From positions 310,001 to 374,000 of the forward strand of contig MSED01000013.1 in NCBI GenBank assembly GCA_002099365.1: DNA of 64,000 nucleotides, given 5' to 3'. Of this stretch, positions 44,101 to 54,621 are shown piece by piece (positions within the stretch are counted from its first letter, which is position 1; every line of letters starts with the position of its first letter). The position numbers and the translations under genes are program-made. The notes under the pieces are model-generated. The model had not been told where the DNA came from. It searched no databases and was given only the letters and a program-made list of their open reading frames with translations. The stretch comes from Phialophora verrucosa. Lineage: Eukaryota > Ascomycota > Eurotiomycetes > Chaetothyriales > Herpotrichiellaceae.

Positions 44101-44499
44101 GTTGACAGATTTCCGAGACGCCTGAGGCACGCGAAACCGGGATCCGCCTTCAGATCTCGACTCGATCCACTACTATCAACAAGCAGGAGGAACACACGGG
44201 AGCAGGTGTTTCAGTAATGCCACTAATCGCAACACATCTTCAACATTGATCCAACTTCGGCTCACGCTGGAGTGCTATCACGTCATGTCACCATTCTTCT
44301 CACAATACTCGATCCAACTGCCATGAGTATGCTGTTGAACTTGGCGGTACAATCTGTCCGTATCTCCTCGCAGCACAGTATCCTCCTGTCAGCGCATCAG
44401 CTCGACGAAACCCATTAAGCCAGCAACTCGATGTGATTAGATAATCCAAGGCCTCCCAACGCCGCGCTGTGTGTTCGAAGAACGCAGTAGTCACATGCA
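41131..44499. other. 3.4-kb gene-poor region downstream of the Myb gene
   Basis: No frame shows a domain or a closed splice model. The longest minus-strand frames (41127-41672, 181 codons; 41754-42059, 101 codons) could be pieces of one decayed or unknown gene, but joining them needs frame changes with no good splice sites, and the sequence is Arg/Cys/Ser-rich without known motifs. There are no tRNA-like hairpins, terminal repeats or transposase motifs. It may hold a noncoding transcript. Confidence 0.4.
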
Positions 44500-45423
44500 T
44501 CAACCGTTTTTGAAATGCTCCTTAGCATACTGCTCACATGCCTGGGACAGTTTAGTGGATGGATGATAGCAGACGGCCGGGGAAACCCAACCTTTGCCGG
44601 CTTCCCTAGCTTCTGCCCAATGGCTTTCCACTTGTTTGCCTCGTATTCTTTGATAGCTTCACGTAGCGCCGCCGACTAGAGATGTGCCAGTTAGACAGGA
44701 AGTTCTACCGGGCAGGACTCGTACATACCTCATCCTCTGCAAATTCTGCGTAGTGCATGTCCTAAACCCACCTATAAGTAACGGCAGACACAAGATGGAG
44801 ACAGCTACGACCTTATACCAATGCTTCTTCACGCTGCCTTCGGTGCGGGCGGGGAAAGCCTGGTGGTGTTGAGTACACATGTTCTTGCGTGGGACCCAAC
44901 TGGAGAAGCTACCTTTGCGATCTCACTCCAGCTGAGACTTGCATCGCGCATTTGCTTCAGTCGCTGTTCCTCCTGGGCAGTCCACGGGGTGTTGGTACGC
45001 CCGCGTTTCTTGCCCGTTTCTTCGGTGAGCAGAGCCGGTATCGACACGTTATTTGATGCTGATTCTGGCGGTAAGGTGGCCCCCGGAGGGAGAGTATTCA
45101 GCTTGGGACTATGGGACGCCCGTCGCTTGCGGGGATTTGGCGGAGACAACGGAGGCTGAAGCTGGTCGGCATTGGGCTTGGGTGCCAGCGGCGCCTGAGG
45201 CGCTGGCACCTCTGTGTTTGTGGAAGGAGACGTGGTGGTGTTGGACTGCTTTTGCTTCTTTGCTGGAGGAAGGGATCTGAGATGCACAAGAGTTAGGTGC
45301 GGCGAACGTGGGCAAGACGGACATCAATTCCAGTGGTGGTGTTTCGAAAACCAGGATAGACCGCCAGGCGTTTCCCCCGGTGCAGTTTTGAATGTACCAC
45401 CGGCGGAGTAGAACTTACGACAT
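44500..45423 (-). CDS. Myb/SANT-domain DNA-binding protein
   Basis: Six exons (45423-45419, 45276-44913, 44859-44812, 44761-44729, 44675-44592, 44541-44500) encode 191 aa. Exon 1 is only ATGTC; every junction is GT-AG and the frame closes. The first 95 residues are Pro/Ser/Ala-rich with a basic patch (NPRKRRASHSPK). Then RTNTPWTAQEEQRLKQMRD and SLSWSEIAKAFPARTEGSV form a SANT/Myb repeat, continued by KKHWYKDMHYAEFAEDE. A second helical unit follows (ALREAIKEYEANKWKAIGQ, then PAKACEQYAKEHF). It should be a small nuclear DNA- or chromatin-binding factor. It stands alone, with 3.4 kb below and 2.9 kb above lacking genes, as often seen around regulators with long control regions. Confidence 0.88.
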
Positions 45424-48314
45424 TGTGACGGCCGTGTATCTGCTTAGTAGAGGTTGACCTGAGTTGAGGTTGCTGTCGGCATGGTCGAGCATGCTCTGGG
45501 CCAGGAATGTCCCTTAATTGTCAAGGCCAGCCACAGGAGTGCCGGTCACCAGGAGAGGTAGTCGGTGTTATTTGGATCAGAGACAGCGTGTGTCGCACAG
45601 CGACGGGAGCCGTTGGTTCGCGGGAGTCTAATGTCGCGCGGTGCTTCCTGTGGTAGTGGGCGAGGCCGACAGGCTCCAGCCGGACCAGGACCGGGACCAG
45701 GAATAGAGTGAGCGGACGGGGACAAGGTGTGACCACCGACCAGGGAGGAAGTGCAAGAAGGGTGACCAAGGCCAATCAGGTCCAGAAGTGGCATGCAGGA
45801 GGAAGAAAGAGCGGCACAGTAGTCGAGAGGCGGTACGACTATGGTGCAGGTTTTGAGAGGAAGCTCACTTTAAGTCGATTTTTGGTTCTGCTCAAATTCT
45901 GCCCGCTTGTGCTCCAAGCCAGGTCGATGAGAATGAAGGCTAGAAGGGTCGCCGATCAGATGTACTAGCCTTGGTTCCTCCGCCACAGGACGACGGTGAC
46001 AAAGTTCTCCAGACTCTAACCGGCAAGCCTTGGGGATTGGCAGGGCACCAGGGATGGCAGCGAGTATTGCGGAAGCTCTATACAGCGAACGACGAGGCCG
46101 ATGATTTGGAAGAGATTGGACTGACCTTCATTGAGTCATGTCCTGAGGTACTAAAGTGAGCTGTACAACTTTCTTGGCACACGGTACGCAAGGGAGAGGG
46201 GGCGAGAGAAGAAGCACCAAGAGGACGGGGGATGGCTGCACCAGAGGAAATGTAGATAGGTCACCACGTAACCTTGACGTTCACCGTGAGCGGTTCGGGA
46301 TTCAAATGCGCGCTGGCACTCCTCGATGTTGTCAATCGTGCTTGTGAGGCGTTCGCAAGCACCAAATGAGCGACTGTCAAGGCACATGCTATTACGGGAG
46401 TGGCATGGTGTGCATGACCGGGGTTGGAAGCGGAGGTGGAGATGGGAGACTTGCAGACCAGCATGTGGAGGAATCAATGAGCAGCATGAACATCGAAAGG
46501 AGGGGGAGAGGCCAGGGAGGAGCCAAAGGGTGCAGACCGCGATACGGGTTTACGGGTTGGGAACTGCAAACCGATCAGCTGCGAAAGCGGTCTCGACAAA
46601 TTATTACTGAGTGATGATGATAACGAGGCTGGCTGGTTGGCTGTTCAGCGGGAGACGCGACTGCACAGGGTCAGATGATGGACAACGGTTGTAGCATACG
46701 AAGGTAGCTACTCCAGATCGCATGTGGTTCCCGGCGAGCAGACGGAAAGTACGGGGCAGCTGGAGGTAGCGGTCGGTAGATACCCTCAGTGGCTCGATTG
46801 CCTAGGTACCCCGGCGGATAATGAAGGGCGTGAAAAGGAGGGGGTGTCCTGAAGGAGGTACGTCGAGGGACTTTGGTCACGAAGTAGCGAGGAAGCTTGC
46901 GAAGGACAACAATGAATGACGAGGGAAACGCCCGTTGTTGCGGGGTAGACGACGAAGAAAGTGACTAAAGTGGCCAATGTAGCAAAGACCTGCGCGGAGG
47001 GATTGGACAGAGGGTTACACAAAGTAACCCAAACCAGCCAAGTGGCTGATCCTTTGGCAGCTCGAGCATGCAAGCCTTGGGCTGCGGCTGCGCGTTACGA
47101 TCAAGGCAGGCGTCAGGAGGGCAAGGGAGCAATCAGGTTGTTCCGGTACCCAGATGAGCAGAAGACCCAATGTTGAATAGTGCATACCACCAGGTCTACG
47201 GGTGGTGGGTGGAAGAAATCGAGGCGTCGAGGAGGGGAAGCTTGGAAGCAGAATGTTGATTTGCATTTGCCGGAGCCAAGCACAACCAGCTCGATAATCA
47301 AGGCTGAAAATACCACTGCCACTGTCGGTACGTACCTCCAGTAGCCTCTCTTGCCGATCTTTCCACCTCTGGCATTGCTAGGAGTAGGAGGTACTCGTAC
47401 CAGGAGAAGACAGGAACTAGAACTTGGAAGCTAGTCGTGCATTGTTTGATTCTGGGCGGGTTTGCCAGGTTACAAATGACGGCAATGGCGCAGATGACGA
47501 TGGACGAGAATGGGCCAATGCCGCCGCCATCCACCACGCTAACCTCTCCTTAGAGTCCGGAGTACTGGTACTAAAAAGGCAGCTCCCCAAGGACCTTCTC
47601 GATAGGTGATAACTTGTATCGTAGATCGAGAGACTTCGGCGACTGGGAAGCTCTCGAGACCTTGCATGCCGGGAAAGCCGTAACCCCGACAGAAAACGTG
47701 GAGGCAGATCTGCAGGGCCTCCAGCTCTTGTCGCTACTGCTTCGTACGACCGGTTCTGCCCATTGTTCCAAGAGGGCTCAAGCCGACGATTATCGCGTTT
47801 AGCGACGTCGGCGAGACCGGCCGGTGACTCTTCCTGGCGCTTATCGAGATGTAGGTTCGTACCGTCCGTCTAAATGATTGCGATCTTCCGAATGATCGTC
47901 CTAAGGGAGGCACATCTGACCTTTAGCGAAGGGGATCCTCGCCTGAACATTGTCCTTGACTTCAGGGAAAGACTGGGGTTCTTATCCAGTCTTACAACAC
48001 CACGTCTGGATCGACCCTCGGCACTGGCACTCGTGCATGCGGCTGTGGCTAACTTCTACTCGCATGATCGGTACTTCCTGGCCACAACCATCGATGATAA
48101 GTTTGCTACGAGCTCCACAGTACCAGTACTCCGTATGCCGTTGGATCGACATGGAACCGGGCGAGGCTGGTAGGGCTTGGCGTCGATTAAGGGTCGTGGT
48201 GTGCAAACCACAGCGGAGGTGCAGTACTCGTACACGCAGTGAACCCTGCTTGTGGTTCTTGAGATCAATTCCTCTTCAAGCTCTGAAAATCCCGGATGGA
48301 AATGTTCGCTCGGG
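45424..48314. other. 2.9-kb gene-poor region upstream of the Myb gene
   Basis: There are many short overlapping frames on both strands, none with a domain, signal peptide or consistent splicing. A 62-codon plus frame at 45971-46159 has protein-like composition but begins without ATG. The Myb transcript presumably starts in here. No repeats or mobile-element ends were recognised. Confidence 0.4.
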
Positions 48315-48992
48315 TCATGAGGTAGCGATGACCACTGCTTCGTCCCTCGAAGATCGCTGTTGCTTCAGACTGGATCGGCTGCCGTCGATTCTCATGATAA
48401 TGCGCCCGCGCCCCAATTGACTGCGATCCTCGACCAAAGTGAGGCTGCCCCCACCGGCACCGCTCATCGCGTCGTGGAGCGCCCGAGCATAGTCGACGAC
48501 CTGAGATCTGCCTGTGAGGAAGGCCTTGCGGTCGCACCATTCGCCGAGGAACGAATTCCGCCAAGTGTCGGCGCGACATCTGATCTCGAGGCTACTCCAC
48601 TGAGAAGTTTCCGGCATGCCGATGTGGAAGTCTTCGGGATAGAAGTGTTTTAGCATGTCGCAGTCCAGCTGCCAGATCAAGTGTTTGATATGCGGTGCGC
48701 AGGGATGGCCGTCCGTGAGACGCGTCGGCAGCTTCCCCGCAAAGGCCTGGCTGACAATATGAAAGACTGTGTTCGCATAAAAGACGGGTCGTGCTTCCAG
48801 GAGGATCGTCCGATTGACCCTCAGAAGCTGAGACGACCTCGAGGAATGGCTGTGGATTGTTCCGCGTCGAGGCACTATGCAGCCGCTGTCGTCCTCGATC
48901 TTGGTTTCCAGGATAGCCTTTCCGGATCCGAAGACAAGGCTGTAAATGTCCAGGCGGATCTCTAGGGGGAGGTCGAAGAACGTTGGCGCCAT
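48315..48992 (-). CDS. F-box/2EXR-like protein of unknown function
   Basis: A single exon encodes 225 aa. The first ATG (MAPTFFDLPLEIRLDIYSLV) is used; the upstream extension begins at GTG. The opening helix pattern FFDLPLEIRLDIYSLVF is the hallmark of fungal F-box-like and 2EXR domains. It is followed by QLLRVNRTILLEARPVFYANTVF, the usual second part, and a divergent C-terminus with GGGSLTLVED. Members are either ubiquitin-ligase adaptors or orphan proteins expanded in filamentous fungi. There is no membrane span. The function cannot be read from sequence. Confidence 0.8.
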   Translation of the reverse strand: MAPTFFDLPLEIRLDIYSLVFGSGKAILETKIEDDSGCIVPRRGTIHSHSSRSSQLLRVNRTILLEARPVFYANTVFHIVSQAFAGKLPTRLTDGHPCAPHIKHLIWQLDCDMLKHFYPEDFHIGMPETSQWSSLEIRCRADTWRNSFLGEWCDRKAFLTGRSQVVDYARALHDAMSGAGGGSLTLVEDRSQLGRGRIIMRIDGSRSSLKQQRSSRDEAVVIATS

Positions 48993-49998
48993 CGATACTT
49001 TTGACGACACGGGGTTTCTTATATACCGTTGCGCAAGTCGGCAATTATGATGACGACCAGAAAGCCAGAGCGCGGGTTATATAGAACTTCAATCTCGAAT
49101 GGCTGCGCAAGAAACTCTGAGAAGTAAGTCAAAGGTGTCTGACTGGGAGACACAGATTGAGGTCCCGGGGGGAAGACGCGCTGATGAAGCAACATCTTCG
49201 CTCTCCGGTAATCAGGGGGGTTAGGAAGGGGGGTCCACAGTTGCATATCGGACCGAAGCGGCTGACAACGCTAGAAAATTTGACAGAACGATTTGATTAC
49301 GGTGCGCTATCCGTGCTTCAGCCTTGTGTTACCGAGATACTCTAAGTTTGACATCAAAAGAAGTATAGTGAGTCAGATCTGACATGCTAGAATACCAATG
49401 CAGCAGGAAACTCTCGCCGTTCTTAGCTGAGACGGTGCCCATTACGGCATTTTGTGGTTACTGTTTGTTGATAAAAATCACGGAAAATGTACGTGTCCGT
49501 GTTCATTGCTAGGCCGAGGAGAAGCCCAGCTGTAATCTTGACATTGACATCCAACGGCGATACCGGGGGGTTTATTCGCAGGGCTGGCGTAGGGGCTTGG
49601 AGCTGGGCACCATGGCACCCTGGGTCGAGACCAGGCCACCACGTCAAATGGCCGCCATGAATATTTCACATGTTTTCCAGCATCCTGGTCTACGAACTGC
49701 CTGGTTAGTCTCGAAGGCCACGAGGCGCAACCTACACGAGTTCAGCCGCAATGCAATAAACACTTTCCGAGTTTGGCTCCCCCTTCCGTGTTGCAGGGAG
49801 AATGGGCACACCCTATCGTCTGTGTTTGTATATTTGCTCAAGGCCGGACGAGAAATCGTCGCAGCACACCCATACATTAGCTTAGAAAGTAAATTCGTAG
49901 ATCAATTGTTCAGCTGACTAGAATGATTCCGCTATCAAACGTTGAAAAGTCCCACAACGTCTACAAGGTGGAGGTAATCTCACAGGCCAACGGGTCGG
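48993..49998. other. Intergenic region, no gene seen
   Basis: About 1 kb between two minus-strand genes. A 106-codon plus frame at 49597-49917 has no recognisable domain and is not called. Confidence 0.5.
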
Positions 49999-51846
49999 TC
50001 ATTCGGCAGCTGTGATATCGGATTGAGGCGCTGTTGCACTGTCCATGCTTTCCAGGACAGGTTGTTGCGAAGACGCGATCTCGGTCGCCAAGGGTGGCTC
50101 GGCAACATGTCCGATGGACGCGGATTCCAGAATTACTAGAGACTCTGGCTGCAAACAAACAGCAGGAGTTGCACTGGTGTCAGGGACTGTGACAATTGCA
50201 GTCGTAACAGCAATACTGGTTGTCGTGATTGTTGTCGTGAGGACTTGTGGCTTCGTATCAGTGGCATCGAATGCCAGGCTTGGGCTCGAACCTCCTTGAC
50301 TGGATTGTTGTGGGCCTGCCAATGCAAAAAACAAGACCAAGAAGCTGAGGACACCAACCAGCACGTTTCTTCCGTCTGCTGTCAATGCTCTTGCATGACT
50401 TGCAAGTCGCGACTGGACACTTTGATTGTCAGTGACTGGCGGAAGGTTCGAGGTCAGCGGCTCTGTCCGAGGAACAGGTTTCCCTTCCACGGGCCTCGTA
50501 TTTTCTTGGGTTTTCGATGTTGCAGATTTGCCGTTCGCCTCTTGCTGGCTAGGGCTCGCCATCTCAGAATCCACAGAGCCCTCGCGGGACGCCAGATCAG
50601 AGGTCTCGAATTGCGGAGCGGCGAGAAGCACGACCTTTGCCTCCAACTCTTGTCGAATCTCCTCTGGCAGCCAGACCTTGATTTCCACGTCGACCTTTTC
50701 CATCTCCTGCCAAGCGGCGGCCCAGGCCCCAGCGCGCATCAGGCCATTTGCGGCGAATACCTTGACCTCCCATTTCCTATTGACTTCTTCGGGACGTAGG
50801 CGGCGTCCACAATCAGGACATGCCTCGCATGAGAGATCTAGCTCAGCCTCATCTTCAGTGCTAGCGCTTTCGAAACCACTGTCCGCAACGCTGCCGTCGG
50901 ACTGGAAGTAATGATTGTGTCTGATGCGGGGGGCCTCAAGTTCCAGACTCTCCAAAAGCCGTTCTTCGAGGAGGGCCAGGTCTTCCCTAGGGTGTGGTAT
51001 CAAAACGCCTCGACTGCTGATCTCGGCGTCGGCCAGTTTATTCCGCAGGGCAATCCAGCGTTGCTTGTACTCTTCTGGCAGTGACTCGAGGATCAATGAA
51101 TCCTCAACCGACCCAGGCTGCACGCGTATATTTGGCGGCAACAACGTGCAGTGTAGAAGTACTAGCGGAAACTCCTTCTTGAGGTTACTCCCACCCTTCG
51201 AAGGCGAACTGCGGTGAGAGCGGCTCGATTGTTTCGTGGGAGATGTGTGAGCAGAATACGAACTGCGCTGGCTGTAGGAGGACATTCGAGAGTTGGGCCG
51301 TCGATAGTGCCGCAGCACACTTTGCGTTTCGCTCATGATCTCGTCTTTCATCTGCAAAGCTCTGACACTGCTGGGATGGCGGAACGGGGAGGGGTAATCT
51401 CGAAAACTTCGGGGTGATATAGTCGGGTGACTGCGACCTCCAGCACCTCCTAGCGGCGATACCCCGATCGAGTCGCGTTTGGCGGGTGTTCGTGGATCAT
51501 CGCACTGTTCTTCTTCTAGAGGCAGGTGTTGCGATATTGACGTGGGAAAAGATGAGATGGATGAGCATCCCGACAAGACTCGTCCGTGTGTGACGAGAAC
51601 ATCCTCCTCCTGCCGCCTTTGGTCTTCCAAAAGGTCCTCCGACTCTGCGCCAGAGGTAGTATCATCGTCAACTGCGCCAGAGAAGTTGTAGTCGTGAGGT
51701 TGGACGTCGTCGGTGGGATGTAGAATGGAGGACGATGGGGGTGGCTCTTGGCGCAGGGAAAGCGGAGAGGACTGTTGGAATGCGCATGCTTCGACATCAA
51801 CTTGCACAGGGGACACAGTTTGCAAAGGAAAGCTCGCCATCGTCAT
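49999..51846 (-). CDS. Membrane-anchored protein of the family annotated 'pathway-specific nitrogen regulator'
   Basis: A single exon encodes 615 aa. The N-terminal 200 residues are Ser/Pro-rich and disordered. The conserved core starts at NLKKEFPLVLLHCTLLPPN, continues with LPEEYKQRWIALRNKLAD, RGVLIPHPREDLALLEERLL, a Cys pair region (CEACPDCGRRL) that may bind metal, and RKWEVKVFAANGLMRAGAWA-AAWQEMEKVDVEI. After an acidic/Ser linker there is one membrane span (NVLVGVLSFLVLFFALAG), then a Thr/Ser/Val-rich tail. Homologues carry the label 'pathway-specific nitrogen regulator', but no DNA-binding domain is visible and a tail-side membrane span argues for a membrane-linked role. Treat the name as a family label only. 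Confidence 0.8.
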   Translation of the reverse strand: MTMASFPLQTVSPVQVDVEACAFQQSSPLSLRQEPPPSSSILHPTDDVQPHDYNFSGAVDDDTTSGAESEDLLEDQRRQEEDVLVTHGRVLSGCSSISSFPTSISQHLPLEEEQCDDPRTPAKRDSIGVSPLGGAGGRSHPTISPRSFRDYPSPFRHPSSVRALQMKDEIMSETQSVLRHYRRPNSRMSSYSQRSSYSAHTSPTKQSSRSHRSSPSKGGSNLKKEFPLVLLHCTLLPPNIRVQPGSVEDSLILESLPEEYKQRWIALRNKLADAEISSRGVLIPHPREDLALLEERLLESLELEAPRIRHNHYFQSDGSVADSGFESASTEDEAELDLSCEACPDCGRRLRPEEVNRKWEVKVFAANGLMRAGAWAAAWQEMEKVDVEIKVWLPEEIRQELEAKVVLLAAPQFETSDLASREGSVDSEMASPSQQEANGKSATSKTQENTRPVEGKPVPRTEPLTSNLPPVTDNQSVQSRLASHARALTADGRNVLVGVLSFLVLFFALAGPQQSSQGGSSPSLAFDATDTKPQVLTTTITTTSIAVTTAIVTVPDTSATPAVCLQPESLVILESASIGHVAEPPLATEIASSQQPVLESMDSATAPQSDITAAE

Positions 51847-52005
51847 GGATTACGCTACAGGGAGAGATGGTCTATGCGTTTAAGACAGTCGGTGCCACAT
51901 GTTTACGTGACGGTTACGGGGAAACGTCGGTTGTTGACGGGACAACAAAAGGCGCACTCCCCTATCCCCCCTTTTCAGTCCTGCCCAACTGCATATTCAC
52001 TGCAC

Positions 52006-54089
52006 TCAGTAAATGTACCTGAAGTTAGGGTTCTCTCGGTCGGTCAAGTCATCGAACGCGTGCACATAGGTCTCATCTCTGGCTTCCCGGATGCCCGCAG
52101 CCGCCAGCTCATCCTTCCTCCGGTTTTCTCGTGTGAGGTGGAAGCGGAGGAAAACGATGACGATGACGAGGAGGACGTAGCAGCCCATCTGCGTTTCCCG
52201 TTAGCAGTCAGTTCCTGTATCAAGACGAACAAGAGAAGCCCAGCTGCACAGGTCTGAAGGAGGGACTCACGTGCGTGGAGAACGCTATGAAATATCGGGG
52301 CGCGTTCCACGATAGGAACACCTGAGGCCCTATAGCATTCCCAGTACACCTGTGAAAGCGTCAGGCCCAGTTCTAGTTTTGTCATGGATCTTTCATCAGC
52401 TGGCTTACCAGGACACGAAATTCATCGTGACCACGACTGTTTTCTTCGTCTGTCCACCAACGTTGCGGGAAAGCATGCTCATCGCTAGTGTCTGGGCAGC
52501 CCAGAACGACAGGACGATGTAATAGCTGACAAGAAGACCCGCCTTTGTCGCCGTGTCCTTATTCTTGACAGTCATTAACACGATTGTACCGACGAAGGAT
52601 CTGATTTCCTGTTAGCTCGAACACGGCCGGCTCGATGGCGGGCACATACGGAATGACAAATGCTCCCATGATCAAACAATTCTGATGGTATTTCTTGACA
52701 AGGTAAGTCGAGCTGAGCAGAATGATGACGATGAAGGCACCAAGGACCATGGCAAGCAACTGTGTCTGGAGGACCGTAAATTTGAATCCTGGTCGATGTC
52801 AGTTTCCGCCACCAAAATCAACTTCTCCACTGACCAGTTATGATGATATTGGCAAAGGCTCCCAGGCCGGACGTGGGAAGAGTTGTACAGATCTGGATCA
52901 AGCAGTAACAGTACGTTTGCGGGTCGAGGAATGCCTCCTTGACCTGCTCTGGTCTGAACTTCTTGTTCTGCAACCCCGTCTGGTTGCTTCTCACCCGCTC
53001 GACCATCAACGTCTTGTCCTCCTCCGAGAAGCACTTCGCCTTCATTGGTGAATCTGGCATCCACCAACAGACAAAGATGCCCCACAAAACGGAGAAGCAA
53101 CCATAGGCTATAAAAATCGCCTGCCACGACTTCAACGGCCCGGAATCGATTTTTGTGAAACAGTACGCAAGAAGGCCTCCCACGATCTGTTGCAATCCAT
53201 TGGTAAGATACCAAAATGTGACGGTCTCAGCCTGTTCTTCTCGCTTGTACCACATAGAACTGAGGATGAGAAAGCAGGGTTGACAAACGGCCTCGAAAAT
53301 GCCGAGCAACGTCCTCAGGGCCACGAGTGCGGCAAAGTTCTTGGCAACAGAGTGCAGGGCAAGTATCGTTCCCCATAGACAAATGTTTAGGGAAAGATAT
53401 TTGGCGATGGGGACGCGTTGCAAGGTCCAGTTCGTTGGAAACTCGACAACCAAGATGGCGATCTGTTGTTGACCACACCACAGATTAGCACCACCATCAG
53501 GGGTAAACCTTGGCGCAAGAGAAAAGCCCAAGGGCACCATGACAGAAACTGGATGGGAACAGACGCACATAGATACAGGTCGTGAGCCAGGAGTACTGTT
53601 GCGATGGTCAGTCGTCACCTCACGAAGTTGGAAAGATGGCACCCACCTGCTGCGCATGCAGGCTAAGGTCTTCTCTGATGCCCATGATGCTTGCGCTATC
53701 TCCTCATCAGCTTCGAAGAGGGTAATAGGGAATGCAGAGTCGTGGGGAGTCTCAGGAAAATGGACGTGGCTGCTGCGAGAGACTTACAATGACATAGTGC
53801 CCTTGTCGAGAGCCTGAAGGAAATAGGTCGGTATCATGATCGCAAGAACTCGCCGGTCAATCATCCGTTTGAGTCTCTTATTCTCTTCCGCAGAGATCAC
53901 GACTCGAGTGGTACTTGCGTACTTGGCGACGTCTTTGTCGATACGATCATAGTCGACGAAATCTTTTTGGAGCTCGCTGCCACCGGACATGACCCTCTCA
54001 ATCTGAGATATATCTTGCTTCTCGACAACAGACTTCTCTGTCCCAGCTGCGGGAGCAGTGTCAGTGACAATATGGTCGGAGCCCGCCAT
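52006..54089 (-). CDS. MFS transporter, DAL5/allantoate-permease (ACS) family
   Basis: Eight exons (54089-53788, 53695-53647, 53595-53569, 53462-52835, 52788-52650, 52600-52409, 52349-52271, 52188-52006) encode 532 aa with all junctions in frame. The N-terminal cytosolic 75 residues lead into the ACS signature RRVLAIMIPTYFLQALDKGT and ASIMGIREDL, then VVEFPTNWTLQRVPIAKY, twelve membrane spans overall and a C-terminal tail (ENPNFRYIY). The family imports allantoate, ureidosuccinate, small peptides or organic acids by proton symport at the plasma membrane. It is divergent from a GH105 hydrolase across 532 nt, suggesting uptake of the unsaturated disaccharide or a breakdown product (inference). 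The donor at 52649 was chosen because it restores IPSFVGTIVLMTVKN. Confidence 0.93.
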
Positions 54090-54621
54090 GGTTACGGTCA
54101 GCAAATGTTCGTCGGCGGAATAGAGTAGGTCTCGGCTGAAGCAGCAGCTGGCCCTCAGCACAACACCTCCTTGGTGTGGATTTCGTCCTTATATGGAACC
54201 TTCTCCATACTGCTCGGAGGACATTCAAGCGACAGCTTCGGAGGAGATCCAGCGACATGTTCGGAAGAGCATCAACCGAACCCAATTTGACTTCTCGAGA
54301 TGGCGAGCTGAAGAACAGGGTCGACTCAACTCCTCCGGAAGATCTCTCAATCTGGTTGTGTGGGGGCCCCCGTCCCCCATTCCCCATGGTCCGCCCCGGC
54401 CGATCACGTACCTCTTGTGGCACATAGAGCCGGGAAAATATTGCTCCCAATTCTCAAGCCAACTCTTGGCTGCAGCAAGCCTCCACGGCCACTCTGGCCC
54501 ATCTCGGTGCATCTGACTCCGACCCGACAAAAGTTCTCGTGAGAAGGGCAGGTGATAAAGGGGCACTGCAAAGGGCGCTGCAAAGCGTGCTGGACAGGGA
54601 CGAATCACGCCGAACAGAATC
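54090..54621. promoter_or_regulatory. Shared divergent promoter, DAL5-type transporter / GH105
   Basis: 532 nt between the two start codons, the only space available for both promoters. Small frames here are unsupported. CGG/CCG trinucleotides occur (TCCGGAAG near 54336, CCCGGCCGATC near 54396) as possible Zn2Cys6 half-sites, but no clear spaced pair stands out. Confidence 0.45.

Noticed and set aside
47950..48420. 156-codon plus frame overlapping the F-box-like gene end
   Set aside because: Antisense shadow in part, with no recognisable domain.
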